DNA of 6,913 nucleotides from JBCDGZ01 sp038750655 (GTDB taxonomy: Bacteria; Bacteroidota; Bacteroidia; Chitinophagales; Saprospiraceae): contig JBCDGZ010000233.1 in the NCBI GenBank assembly GCA_038750655.1, forward strand, positions 1 through 6,913, written 5' to 3'. Below, one piece after another: positions 1-5,803 of this stretch; the stretch's first letter is position 1, and each line of letters starts with the position of its first letter. Made by a program: the position numbers and the translations under genes. The notes beneath the pieces were generated by a model. The model was not told where the DNA came from. It did no database searches and worked only from the letters and a program-made list of their open reading frames with translations.

Positions 1-1
1 A

Positions 2-1132
2 GTAGAAATTAAAGATGGGACTTTTAATACGGCTTTAGGTTCAGAGACCGGTGATGATCTGGAAGACGGTGATTATAATACCTTATTAGGTTTTGTTAGC
101 GGTAAACGTTTGATTAATCATCAGGGAAATACCTTTGCTGGTTATGAAAGTGGTTATTATGTACAAGGAGATAAAAATGTAATCATTGGCTATCTAGCCG
201 GTGATGATGGCTATGATAGAGATGCTCAAAACACAGTCTATGTAGGTTCTTACGCTGATGGCTGGGGGACCAGAAGAAATGCGGTTTGCTTAGGAGTGGG
301 GGCGAGAGCACAGTATGACGGGGTTTCTATTGGATACATTACAGAAGTAAAAGAGCCATATAGTGTAGGGCTGGGCTATGATGGTAACTCTGATTCCGAT
401 GGGAGTGTTGGTATGGGCTATCAATTTAATGTCGCTGGTGGCAACTTTTCCATTGGCATCGGTGATCAGGCGGACATCGATAATAGCTATGCAGTCGGTA
501 TTGGGACCAGTGTCAATATTGACAATACCGAGGCCATTGCCATCGGAGATAATACCAGCGCTACTGGCAACTACAGCATTGCCTACGGCCCCAGCGCCAG
601 CGTCTCCGGCAACAATTCCGTCGCCTTAGGCAACGGCGTTTCCGTCACCACCGACCACACCATCACCATCGGCAACAGCGCCGTCACCTCCATCCGCGGC
701 ACTGTCAATTGGACCACCCTCTCCGATGGCCGCTACAAGACAGCCGTCAAAAAGGACGTGCCCGGCTTAGCCTTTATTGATGCCCTACGTCCAGTTTCCT
801 ATGAATTGAACGCCCAGCCAGGCATCCGCTACTCTGGTTTTATTGCTCAGGAAGTAGAAGCGGCTGCGGAGTCGCTAGGCTATGATTTTTCTGGTGTCAA
901 AAAGGCGCAGCATGAGCAGGATCACTATGGCCTGCGCTATGCCGCCTTTGTGGTGCCTCTGACCAAGGCGGTGCAAGAACTGGATGAAGAGTACAAGGAA
1001 AATGAGGCCCAAATTACCCAAAATGAGACTAAGCTACAGTACTACGCCAGCGCCATTGCTCAGCTTAAAGCGAAGGTAGCGCAATTACAACAAAGGAAGG
1101 CGGCCAGCAATGCGACCGTAGCTGTGGATTAG
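2..1132 (+). CDS. YadA-like head-repeat fibre protein with C-terminal S74 chaperone domain (5' partial)
   Basis: The reading frame is open from the first full codon of the window, so the N-terminus lies upstream; an internal TTG at 110 is not a credible start because the repeats run through it. 376 residues are visible. Residues 1-90 carry head repeats with an Ile/Leu-Gly step every 16-19 residues. Residues 91-230 carry YadA-like repeats of mostly 14 residues (Gly at 98, 111, 125, 139, 154, 168, 182, 196, 210 and 224). An S74 intramolecular chaperone domain follows at about 241-327, with the SDGRYK motif (Ser241, Lys246), SGFIAQEVE (278-286) and a GLRYA...VVPL block (310-320). The tail from about 328 is Gln/Lys/Glu-rich and probably coiled-coil. 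By family knowledge the chaperone drives trimer folding and then cleaves before the Ser; a secreted fibre or adhesin is inferred. No T9SS sorting domain is present. It is a paralogue of the 2909-5776 protein. Family assignment is firm; biological role is unknown. Confidence 0.92.
   Translation, partial: VEIKDGTFNTALGSETGDDLEDGDYNTLLGFVSGKRLINHQGNTFAGYESGYYVQGDKNVIIGYLAGDDGYDRDAQNTVYVGSYADGWGTRRNAVCLGVGARAQYDGVSIGYITEVKEPYSVGLGYDGNSDSDGSVGMGYQFNVAGGNFSIGIGDQADIDNSYAVGIGTSVNIDNTEAIAIGDNTSATGNYSIAYGPSASVSGNNSVALGNGVSVTTDHTITIGNSAVTSIRGTVNWTTLSDGRYKTAVKKDVPGLAFIDALRPVSYELNAQPGIRYSGFIAQEVEAAAESLGYDFSGVKKAQHEQDHYGLRYAAFVVPLTKAVQELDEEYKENEAQITQNETKLQYYASAIAQLKAKVAQLQQRKAASNATVAVD
272..691 (+). repeat. 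14-residue YadA-like head repeats in the first protein
   Basis: About ten protein-level repeats of the form x-S-[IV]-[AG]-[IL]-G-x-x-[AS]-x-[AVI]-x-G-N. The step Gly falls at residues 98, 111, 125, 139, 154, 168, 182, 196, 210 and 224 of the visible protein. The last six steps are exactly 14 residues (42 bp); two earlier ones are 13 and 15. This is the pattern of the left-handed beta-roll head of trimeric autotransporter adhesins such as YadA. The DNA is too diverged for exact tandem repeats. Confidence 0.85.
722..1129 (+). other. S74 intramolecular chaperone domain plus coiled-coil tail of the first protein
   Basis: This is the predicted C-terminal fragment of 136 residues after cleavage between Leu240 and Ser241. 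The Ser and the Lys five residues later match the Ser-Lys dyad known from MYRF-type and phage tail-spike chaperone domains. The core holds RPVSYEL, SGFIAQEVE and the GLRYAAFVVPL block. The extra tail, from about residue 328 to 376, is longer than in the paralogue at 5405-5773 (136 versus 123 residues in total). Cleavage itself is inferred from the dyad. Confidence 0.85.
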
Positions 1133-1165
1133 TTTGTAGAGGAAAGAATGACTAATGCGAATTAA

Positions 1166-1205
1166 GAAGGGAAGCCGATAAACTCAGGATTATCGGCTTC
1201 CCTTC
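1166..1205 (+). terminator. Strong hairpin terminator after the first S74 gene
   Basis: A perfect 16-bp stem (1166-1181 with 1190-1205) closes an 8-nt loop (1182-1189). It begins 33 bases after the TAG stop and is followed by CTAATTTT. The U-run is short and interrupted, as is common in Bacteroidota, but the stem is long and GC-containing. It probably ends the upstream transcript and separates it from the gene starting at 1358. An intact palindrome can also work on the minus strand, but no minus-strand gene is visible here. Confidence 0.8.
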
Positions 1206-1249
1206 CTAATTTTCGAACCCTACAACACACTTTGCGCTAATTTTTTCTG

Positions 1250-1287
1250 CGAAAATCACACTTTGGAGGAATCAAATGTGATTTTCG
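1250..1287 (+). promoter_or_regulatory. Inverted repeat in the leader of the propeller gene
   Basis: Eleven perfect base pairs (1250-1260 with 1277-1287, CGAAAATCACA and its complement) continue, after a bulged C at 1261, with four more pairs (1262-1265 with 1273-1276) closing a 7-nt loop. No U-run follows, so it does not look like a terminator. It could be a protein-binding operator or an RNA element in the leader. Its right arm overlaps the left arm of a smaller inverted repeat (1283-1288 with 1293-1298, TTTCGA/TCGAAA), so the two cannot form together as RNA. The structure is visible in the sequence; function is inferred. Confidence 0.45.
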
Positions 1288-1306
1288 AATAATCGAAATG
1301 TAAGAG

Positions 1307-1358
1307 TTTTACCGTCGAGAGTTACAACTGTATTCAAACAAATTAAAAGACGGTAAAA
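1307..1358 (+). promoter_or_regulatory. Inverted repeat pairing with the start region of the propeller gene
   Basis: TTTTACCGTC at 1307-1316 is perfectly complementary to GACGGTAAAA at 1349-1358. The latter is the ribosome-binding region and includes the A of the ATG; a further G-U pair (1306 with 1359) is possible. The loop is 32 nt and AT-rich. If formed in mRNA, the stem would cover the start of the 1358-2890 gene and could limit its translation. No clear Shine-Dalgarno sequence precedes the ATG, which is normal for Bacteroidota. Regulation is inference. Confidence 0.4.
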
Positions 1359-2890
1359 TGAAAAGAATCTACCAAATACCGATGCTCCTACTCGCCCTGG
1401 CGGTTTGGGGCCAGCCGGTGTCCCTAAAGGCACAACTGTCTTCCAAGGGCAAGGAGATGCTTGCCCACAGTACTATTGCTAATAACCAACAGCGCCCTGC
1501 GGTGGCGATGAACAGCGCCGAGGACTACTTTGTGGTCTGGGAAAGCCAAGGTCAGGATCAGCAGGGCTATGGCATCTACGCCCAGGTGCACCAAAAGGAC
1601 GGTAAGGTCCAAAAGCGCGAATTTGCGGTGAACATCGCCGGCGCAAATGACCAGCGATTCCCGGATGTGGCGATGAACGCCGCTGGCGAGGCGGTGGTCG
1701 TCTGGCAATCGTATAGTCAAGATGGCGCAGGTTGGGATATATATGTTCAACGCTACAACCGCAATCTGGTGGCCGAAGGTGCTAACCAGCGGGTGCACGT
1801 AGAAGTAGCGGGCCGGCAGGCGATGCCCAAGGTCGCTATAGACGAGGCAGGGCATTATGTGGTGGTTTGGGAAAATGATGGCGATATATACGCTCGGCGC
1901 TACAGTGCGAACGGTGAGGCCGCCCCTGCGGCCTTTCGGGTCAATACGACTACAGCCGAGGTACAGAATTACCCCGATGTTATTATGCACAGCGATGGCG
2001 CTTTTGTGGTGGTTTGGCAATCTTACGGGCAGGATGACGATGGCTTTGGCATCTACGGCCAACGTTATGATGCTGCCGGAGTGGCCCAGGGCGGCGAAAC
2101 TTTGATCAATACTTCGACTGCGGGGCAGCAGACCAGCCCGGCCTTGAGCATGGATGCGCGCGGCAATTACGTCGTTGTTTGGACTGACAGTGAGGCGGAC
2201 GGCGACGGAAAAGGTATTTTTGGCCAACGGTATTACGCCGACGGAGCGACGCTGGGCAATCCTTTCTCCATCAATACCACTACTACTGGCGCACAGGACC
2301 ATGCCGATGTGGCCATGACCGCTAGCGGAGCCTTCTCCGTGGTCTGGGACAGCTACGGGCAAGATGGCGACTACACCGGCGTCTACAACCAGAGCTTCAG
2401 TTCGGAAGGCATCGCCAATGGTGCGGAGAAGGCCGTCAACACCACGACGGATTATTTCCAGCAATTTCCGGCCATCGCCATTTGGGATAATGCCGAGTCG
2501 GTGATTGTTTGGCAGGATGGGGCGCAGGAGGAAAGTAAAACCTTGGATGCCGACGGCTACGGGGTGGTGCTTCGGCGGTACGATGCCGTAGGCCTGCCGG
2601 CGGAGTTCACCCACTACGATCCCACCGAGGCCGACCCTCGCAATCAGCTGCCCAACAACCTCAACGATCAAGAGGGCCTCTTTACCCTCTTCCCCAACCC
2701 CGCAACGGACTTCATCATCATCGAGAAGGCCAGCGCTGGCGATTGGGTGGAAATCTTTAGTGCCAGTGGACAATTTCTCGAAGAATTCCAACTACAGGCC
2801 ACCAATCAAAGATATGCAGTATCCCAGCTCCCCAAGGGCAGCTATTTCGTAAAAATCGGAGCAGCCGTCCAGCGGTTGGTCATCCAATAA
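1358..2890 (+). CDS. Secreted seven-repeat (probable beta-propeller) protein with T9SS type A sorting domain
   Basis: This is a 510-residue protein. Residues 1-25 form a signal peptide with a Lys-Arg start and hydrophobic core; the predicted cleavage is Ala25/Gln26. Residues about 47-417 hold seven repeats built on a VVVW core strand, a QDxDGxGIYxQRY loop and strand, and a VNTTT turn. The core Trp residues are 61, 116, 171, 220, 275, 330 and 385. Seven such repeats fit a seven-bladed propeller, though no fold was computed. Residues 418-438 form a Pro/Asn-rich linker. Residues 439-510 are a T9SS type A sorting domain, with the FPNPATD motif, a GQ turn, and a final LPKGSYFVKI strand. T9SS would carry it across the outer membrane and remove or anchor the C-terminus. 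The acidic DGDG-like loops might bind calcium. No catalytic motif was recognised, so a binding or adhesion role is more likely than an enzyme. It is the first gene of the probable operon with the next two genes. Confidence 0.93.
   Translation: MKRIYQIPMLLLALAVWGQPVSLKAQLSSKGKEMLAHSTIANNQQRPAVAMNSAEDYFVVWESQGQDQQGYGIYAQVHQKDGKVQKREFAVNIAGANDQRFPDVAMNAAGEAVVVWQSYSQDGAGWDIYVQRYNRNLVAEGANQRVHVEVAGRQAMPKVAIDEAGHYVVVWENDGDIYARRYSANGEAAPAAFRVNTTTAEVQNYPDVIMHSDGAFVVVWQSYGQDDDGFGIYGQRYDAAGVAQGGETLINTSTAGQQTSPALSMDARGNYVVVWTDSEADGDGKGIFGQRYYADGATLGNPFSINTTTTGAQDHADVAMTASGAFSVVWDSYGQDGDYTGVYNQSFSSEGIANGAEKAVNTTTDYFQQFPAIAIWDNAESVIVWQDGAQEESKTLDADGYGVVLRRYDAVGLPAEFTHYDPTEADPRNQLPNNLNDQEGLFTLFPNPATDFIIIEKASAGDWVEIFSASGQFLEEFQLQATNQRYAVSQLPKGSYFVKIGAAVQRLVIQ
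1496..2608 (+). repeat. Seven 55-residue repeats (probable propeller blades)
   Basis: Spacing between the seven core Trp residues is 55, 55, 49, 55, 55 and 55. The short step comes from repeat 3, where six residues of the acidic QDxDG loop are missing so that Trp171 is followed directly by ENDGDIY. Repeat 7 instead has about six extra residues in the same loop. The repeats are degenerate at DNA level, so they are an old duplication rather than a recent slippage tract. Confidence 0.85.
2672..2887 (+). other. T9SS type A C-terminal sorting domain
   Basis: Residues 439-510 match the family pattern: FTLFPNPATD at the start, a VEIFSASGQ strand-turn in the middle, and LPKGSYFVKI with a short final strand ending LVIQ. 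The length of about 72 residues is typical. The domain directs transport through the T9SS outer-membrane translocon and is normally cleaved on arrival. It is the only such domain in the window. Confidence 0.92.
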
Positions 2891-2908
2891 ATTTTAAAAA
2901 ATAAGGAC

Positions 2909-5776
2909 ATGAAAAGATATACCTTAAACCTATTGTTCCTACTGTTCTCCTTAGGAACCCTCTCTGCACAATCGGTCATTTATGTCGATGCGGATGCCGC
3001 AGGCAACAACGATGGCAGCTCCTGGACGGATGCCTACAATTACTTGCAAGATGCCCTGGCTGCGGTGGTCAGCGGCGACGAAATCTGGGTAGCCGAAGGC
3101 ACCTATTATCCCGATGAGGGCAGTGGCCAGTCTAACAACAGCCGTTCGTCGACTTTCAAACTGGTGAGCGGGGTGAGCGTCTACGGAGGATTTAGCGGAG
3201 TTGAGAGCAGCAGGACCCAGGCCATTCCCAGTACCCATACCACCATCCTGAGCGGCGAACTTAACCAGGACGGCAATTGGTCCAATGGCAATTCCTACAA
3301 TGTTGTGTATGCCTATCAAATCACCGATGAGGTGACACTGGACGGTTTTACGATCCAGGATGGCTACGGCAATAACAATGGTAATTCTAAAAACAATAAA
3401 AGAGGAGGAGGTCTACACAACAGAAATACCGAGGACTATTTGACCGTTTCTCATTGCACTTTCCGCAATAACTACGGCGGGCAAAGAGGCGGCGGTGCTT
3501 ACAACGGCGCGCACGGCACCTTCTTGAAGACGACTTACCTCAACTGTATTTTTGAAGAGAACCGAGGCCATAATGGGGGAGGAGCGTACAACTTTGCCTT
3601 CAACGGGAATCGCTGTGATGTTAAATACATCAACTGTATTTTTGATAGCAATAATGCCGATAACAATGGAGGAGCGGTTACGACCTGGGGAAAAGACGGA
3701 GCCGACCTGCACGCCATGTTTACCAATTGCACCTTTTATAACAATAACGCCTCTGCTGATGGCGATGCCCTTCGCTGTTCCGATCTTTCCAATCATTATC
3801 TGACCAATTGCATCGTCTGGCAAAATGGTACTGATGAGTGGGAGACCAGCGGAGGTAACACTTACATCGCTCATTCCATTGTCAACCGTGACTTGAGTAA
3901 CCTACCTACTGGGACTACCGACAATGGCAACAATAGCAATAGCGATCCGCTCTTTGAAGATGCAGCCAACGGTGATTTTCGCTTACAAGATGGCTCGCCT
4001 GCCATCAACGCGGGAGATAATGGAGCGGATCTAGATGCCAATGGCAGCGAATTGGATTCCATCGCCGGCATCGCCGGAGATATCCTGAACCAGCCTAGAA
4101 TTGAGCAAGAAGAGGGCATAGTAGACCTTGGTCCTTACGAAAATCCCTACTGCGATTGTAACCATACGGTTGGAACGAATGCGGGGGCTGCGATTACAAC
4201 AGGGGTGGGGAATGCGATTTATGGAGAAGAAGCGGGGGTCAATCTCAGCACGGGTTCCTATAATTCCCTCATGGGCTATGAGGCTGGCTACAATTTGACC
4301 ACTGCCGATAGTTCTGTTATGGTCGGCTACAGAGCAGGCTTCAATACAACGACGGGAAATAAAAATATTTTTATGGGCCACCGTGCCGGAGAGGCGAACA
4401 CCATTGGTCATGATAATATATTCCTAGGATCGGATGCGGGCAGAAACAATACCTCCGGCCACCATAATATTATTATTGGTGAAGAGGCTGGCCAGACGGT
4501 AACGACTGGGTTTAACAATATTATCATTGGAGAACATATCAACGGTAGTAGTAGTGCTGTTGACATGACCGGGCGAGATAATATTTTTATCGGAACGAAT
4601 ATCTACAAATGTTCCAGCGGAAGTTTTAATATCGCTATCGGCCAAGGCTATGGAGCAGGTGCCCAATTAACTACAGGTACTCATAATGTCTTTTACGGCT
4701 ATGATGCGGCCTCAGATGTAAAGGATGGGAGCTGGAATACCTGCGTAGGCTATGATGCAGGCTACAATATCGAACACGCTGATTATAATACTTGCATCGG
4801 TGGGAGTGCAGGCTGGGAAACCAATCGACTCGGAGGACTAACGACTGCCAATTATAATACCTATGTTGGAGACAGTTGCGGCTATAGTAACCGCGAGGGG
4901 CAATTCAATGTGGGGCTTGGCGCCAATGCCGGGTCGACTTCTTTGAATAGGAATGCTGATAACAACACCTTCATCGGAGCTTATAGTACGGTTTATGAAA
5001 ATGATATTACCTTAATTGGCTACAATGCTACTGCGCTGAAAGAATATGCGGTGGGCATAGGGGAAGAGGTAGAAGTTCGGAAAATAGGCGCTATTGGTAT
5101 AGGTAGGGAGAGCTATATTAATGGAGACTACGGTATCGGTATTGGCTACGATAGTGAAGTTTTTGGAAATAGTGGCATCAGCATTGGCTATCAGGCCAGC
5201 TCGGCGGACAACAGTGGCATTGCTATTGGTAAGAATGCCTTGGCCAGTGGGGGCTACAGCATTGCGCTGGGCAGCGGGGCCTCCGCTACCGGCTACAATT
5301 CCGCCGCTATTGGCTACGGGACCTCCGTCAGCGGCAATCACGAAATCGTATTCGGCAATGACTCTACTGCTACCATCGGCGGAACTGTAGATTTCACCGC
5401 CCTCTCTGATGGACGTTTCAAAACCAATATCGAAGAAAATATCATTGGCTTGGACTTTATCCGCCAACTCCGTCCCGTCACTTATCAACTGACCTTCGGC
5501 GATCACGGCCTCCAAAGTGGCTTTATTGCCCAGGAAGTAGAGCAGGCCGCCGCCCAATCCAACTTTACCTTCAGCGGTATTGACTATCGAGCGCACATGG
5601 ACCGCTATGGCCTGCGCTACGCGGAGTTTGTCGTGCCACTGGTCAAGGCCCTGCAAGAATTAGCGCCTCAAATAGAAAGGCAAAGAGAAGTGATTCAAGA
5701 GCAAAATGCTCAATTAGATAACTATAAAGCCGAATTGCTGGAATTGGCCGCCGCCATCAAGGCATTGGAAGAATAA
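2909..5776 (+). CDS. Beta-helix / YadA-like head / S74 chaperone fusion protein
   Basis: This is a 955-residue secreted protein. The signal peptide covers residues 1-20 (cleavage Ala20/Gln21). Residues about 22-412 are a right-handed beta-helix of the choice-of-anchor Q type. It opens with IYVDADAAG...DGSSW, has repeated NC[IT]F and GGA motifs, and closes with FRLQDGSPAINAGD and a DLGPYE end motif. Residues 418-690 are head repeats with a 17-residue period, and residues 691-820 have a 14-residue period. The S74 chaperone lies at 833 to about 915, with SDGRFK (Ser833, Lys838), SGFIAQEVE (870-878) and the GLRYAEFVVPL block (901-911). A Gln/Glu-rich coiled coil runs to 955. Self-cleavage before Ser833 is expected from the family and would leave a trimeric fibre with the beta-helix at its N-terminal end. 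It starts 18 bp after the previous stop; AAGGA lies one base before the ATG, and the signal peptide fixes the start. There is no T9SS sorting domain. Adhesion or surface-fibre function is inferred. Confidence 0.93.
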   Translation: MKRYTLNLLFLLFSLGTLSAQSVIYVDADAAGNNDGSSWTDAYNYLQDALAAVVSGDEIWVAEGTYYPDEGSGQSNNSRSSTFKLVSGVSVYGGFSGVESSRTQAIPSTHTTILSGELNQDGNWSNGNSYNVVYAYQITDEVTLDGFTIQDGYGNNNGNSKNNKRGGGLHNRNTEDYLTVSHCTFRNNYGGQRGGGAYNGAHGTFLKTTYLNCIFEENRGHNGGGAYNFAFNGNRCDVKYINCIFDSNNADNNGGAVTTWGKDGADLHAMFTNCTFYNNNASADGDALRCSDLSNHYLTNCIVWQNGTDEWETSGGNTYIAHSIVNRDLSNLPTGTTDNGNNSNSDPLFEDAANGDFRLQDGSPAINAGDNGADLDANGSELDSIAGIAGDILNQPRIEQEEGIVDLGPYENPYCDCNHTVGTNAGAAITTGVGNAIYGEEAGVNLSTGSYNSLMGYEAGYNLTTADSSVMVGYRAGFNTTTGNKNIFMGHRAGEANTIGHDNIFLGSDAGRNNTSGHHNIIIGEEAGQTVTTGFNNIIIGEHINGSSSAVDMTGRDNIFIGTNIYKCSSGSFNIAIGQGYGAGAQLTTGTHNVFYGYDAASDVKDGSWNTCVGYDAGYNIEHADYNTCIGGSAGWETNRLGGLTTANYNTYVGDSCGYSNREGQFNVGLGANAGSTSLNRNADNNTFIGAYSTVYENDITLIGYNATALKEYAVGIGEEVEVRKIGAIGIGRESYINGDYGIGIGYDSEVFGNSGISIGYQASSADNSGIAIGKNALASGGYSIALGSGASATGYNSAAIGYGTSVSGNHEIVFGNDSTATIGGTVDFTALSDGRFKTNIEENIIGLDFIRQLRPVTYQLTFGDHGLQSGFIAQEVEQAAAQSNFTFSGIDYRAHMDRYGLRYAEFVVPLVKALQELAPQIERQREVIQEQNAQLDNYKAELLELAAAIKALEE
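3449..3820 (+). repeat. Beta-helix coils with Cys ladder and Pmp-like motifs
   Basis: Five coils carry a Cys at residues 183, 213, 243, 274 and 301, with spacing of 30, 30, 31 and 27 residues. The first four show [NH]C[IT]F followed by FxxN; the first three of these go on to a GGA[YV] motif. FxxN and GGA[ILVY] are the short motifs of chlamydial polymorphic membrane proteins. At DNA level a 16-bp direct repeat (3540-3555 and 3630-3645) lies exactly 90 bp apart, one coil. Confidence 0.7.
4160..4978 (+). repeat. 17-residue head repeats
   Basis: The unit is roughly [FIM]-[IMV]-G-x-x-AG-x-N-x-T-TG-x-x-N. The step Gly falls at residues 422, 439, 456, 473, 490, 507, 524 and 541, an exact 17-residue (51-bp) period over eight positions. 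It then becomes irregular (562, 578, 597, 614, 631, 654, 671, 690), with 17-residue steps still recurring among longer ones. This resembles long variants of YadA-type head repeats. The DNA is AT-rich in places compared with the flanking modules. Confidence 0.85.
4979..5368 (+). repeat. Nine exact 14-residue YadA-like head repeats
   Basis: The step Gly falls at residues 704, 718, 732, 746, 760, 774, 788, 802 and 816, an unbroken 14-residue (42-bp) period. The unit reads about G-[YNS]-[SG]-[IA]-[AG]-[IL]-G-x-x-A-x-[AV]-x-x. It sits directly before the short GGTVDFTAL linker and the S74 domain, as in the first protein. This is the classic period of the YadA left-handed beta-roll. Confidence 0.88.
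5405..5773 (+). other. S74 intramolecular chaperone domain plus coiled-coil tail of the fusion protein
   Basis: Residues 833-955 are the predicted released fragment of 123 residues. The Ser833/Lys838 pair forms the expected dyad, and RPVTYQL, SGFIAQEVE and GLRYAEFVVPL match the copy at 722-1129 closely. After residue 915 the sequence is rich in Gln, Glu, Ala and Leu and is likely a trimeric coiled coil. The two copies share short identical DNA runs such as TATGGCCTGCGCTA, consistent with paralogy. Confidence 0.87.
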
Positions 5777-5803
5777 ATTGATCAAGACATCAAAAAAAAT
5801 ATC

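Noticed and set aside
110..1132. TTG at 110 as the start of the first gene
   Set aside because: The same frame is open to the window edge and contains head repeats upstream of 110 (step Gly at residues 13 and 30), and no signal peptide follows the TTG.
1231..1265. Possible Bacteroidota promoter (TTTG at 1231-1234, ACACTTTG at 1258-1265)
   Set aside because: The second box matches TAnnTTTG only partly and the spacing is long. The match is too weak to list as a promoter, although the position before the 1358 gene is reasonable.
1250..1287. Hairpin at 1250-1287 as a second terminator or a CRP-type site
   Set aside because: There is no U-run on the + strand side. The TCACA/TGTGA halves are in the opposite order to a CRP site and too far apart.
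1133..1357. Small gene or RNA gene in the 225-bp intergenic region
   Set aside because: No convincing start-to-stop frame, tRNA or known RNA pattern was seen; only the hairpins described are present.
1424..2791. Long open frame on the minus strand (455 codons) opposite the propeller gene
   Set aside because: It lies wholly antisense to a protein with clear repeats, signal peptide and sorting domain. Its translation shows no recognisable domain and mirrors the 55-residue periodicity, as expected of a shadow frame.
5012..5656. Minus-strand open frame (214 codons) opposite the 14-residue head repeats and S74 domain
   Set aside because: Antisense to a well-supported domain, and its periodic sequence follows from the repeats on the other strand.
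2..5776. Prophage tail region, suggested by the tail-fibre type S74 domain
   Set aside because: The proteins that show their N-terminus have signal peptides, the neighbour is a T9SS substrate, and no phage structural, lysis or packaging gene is present.
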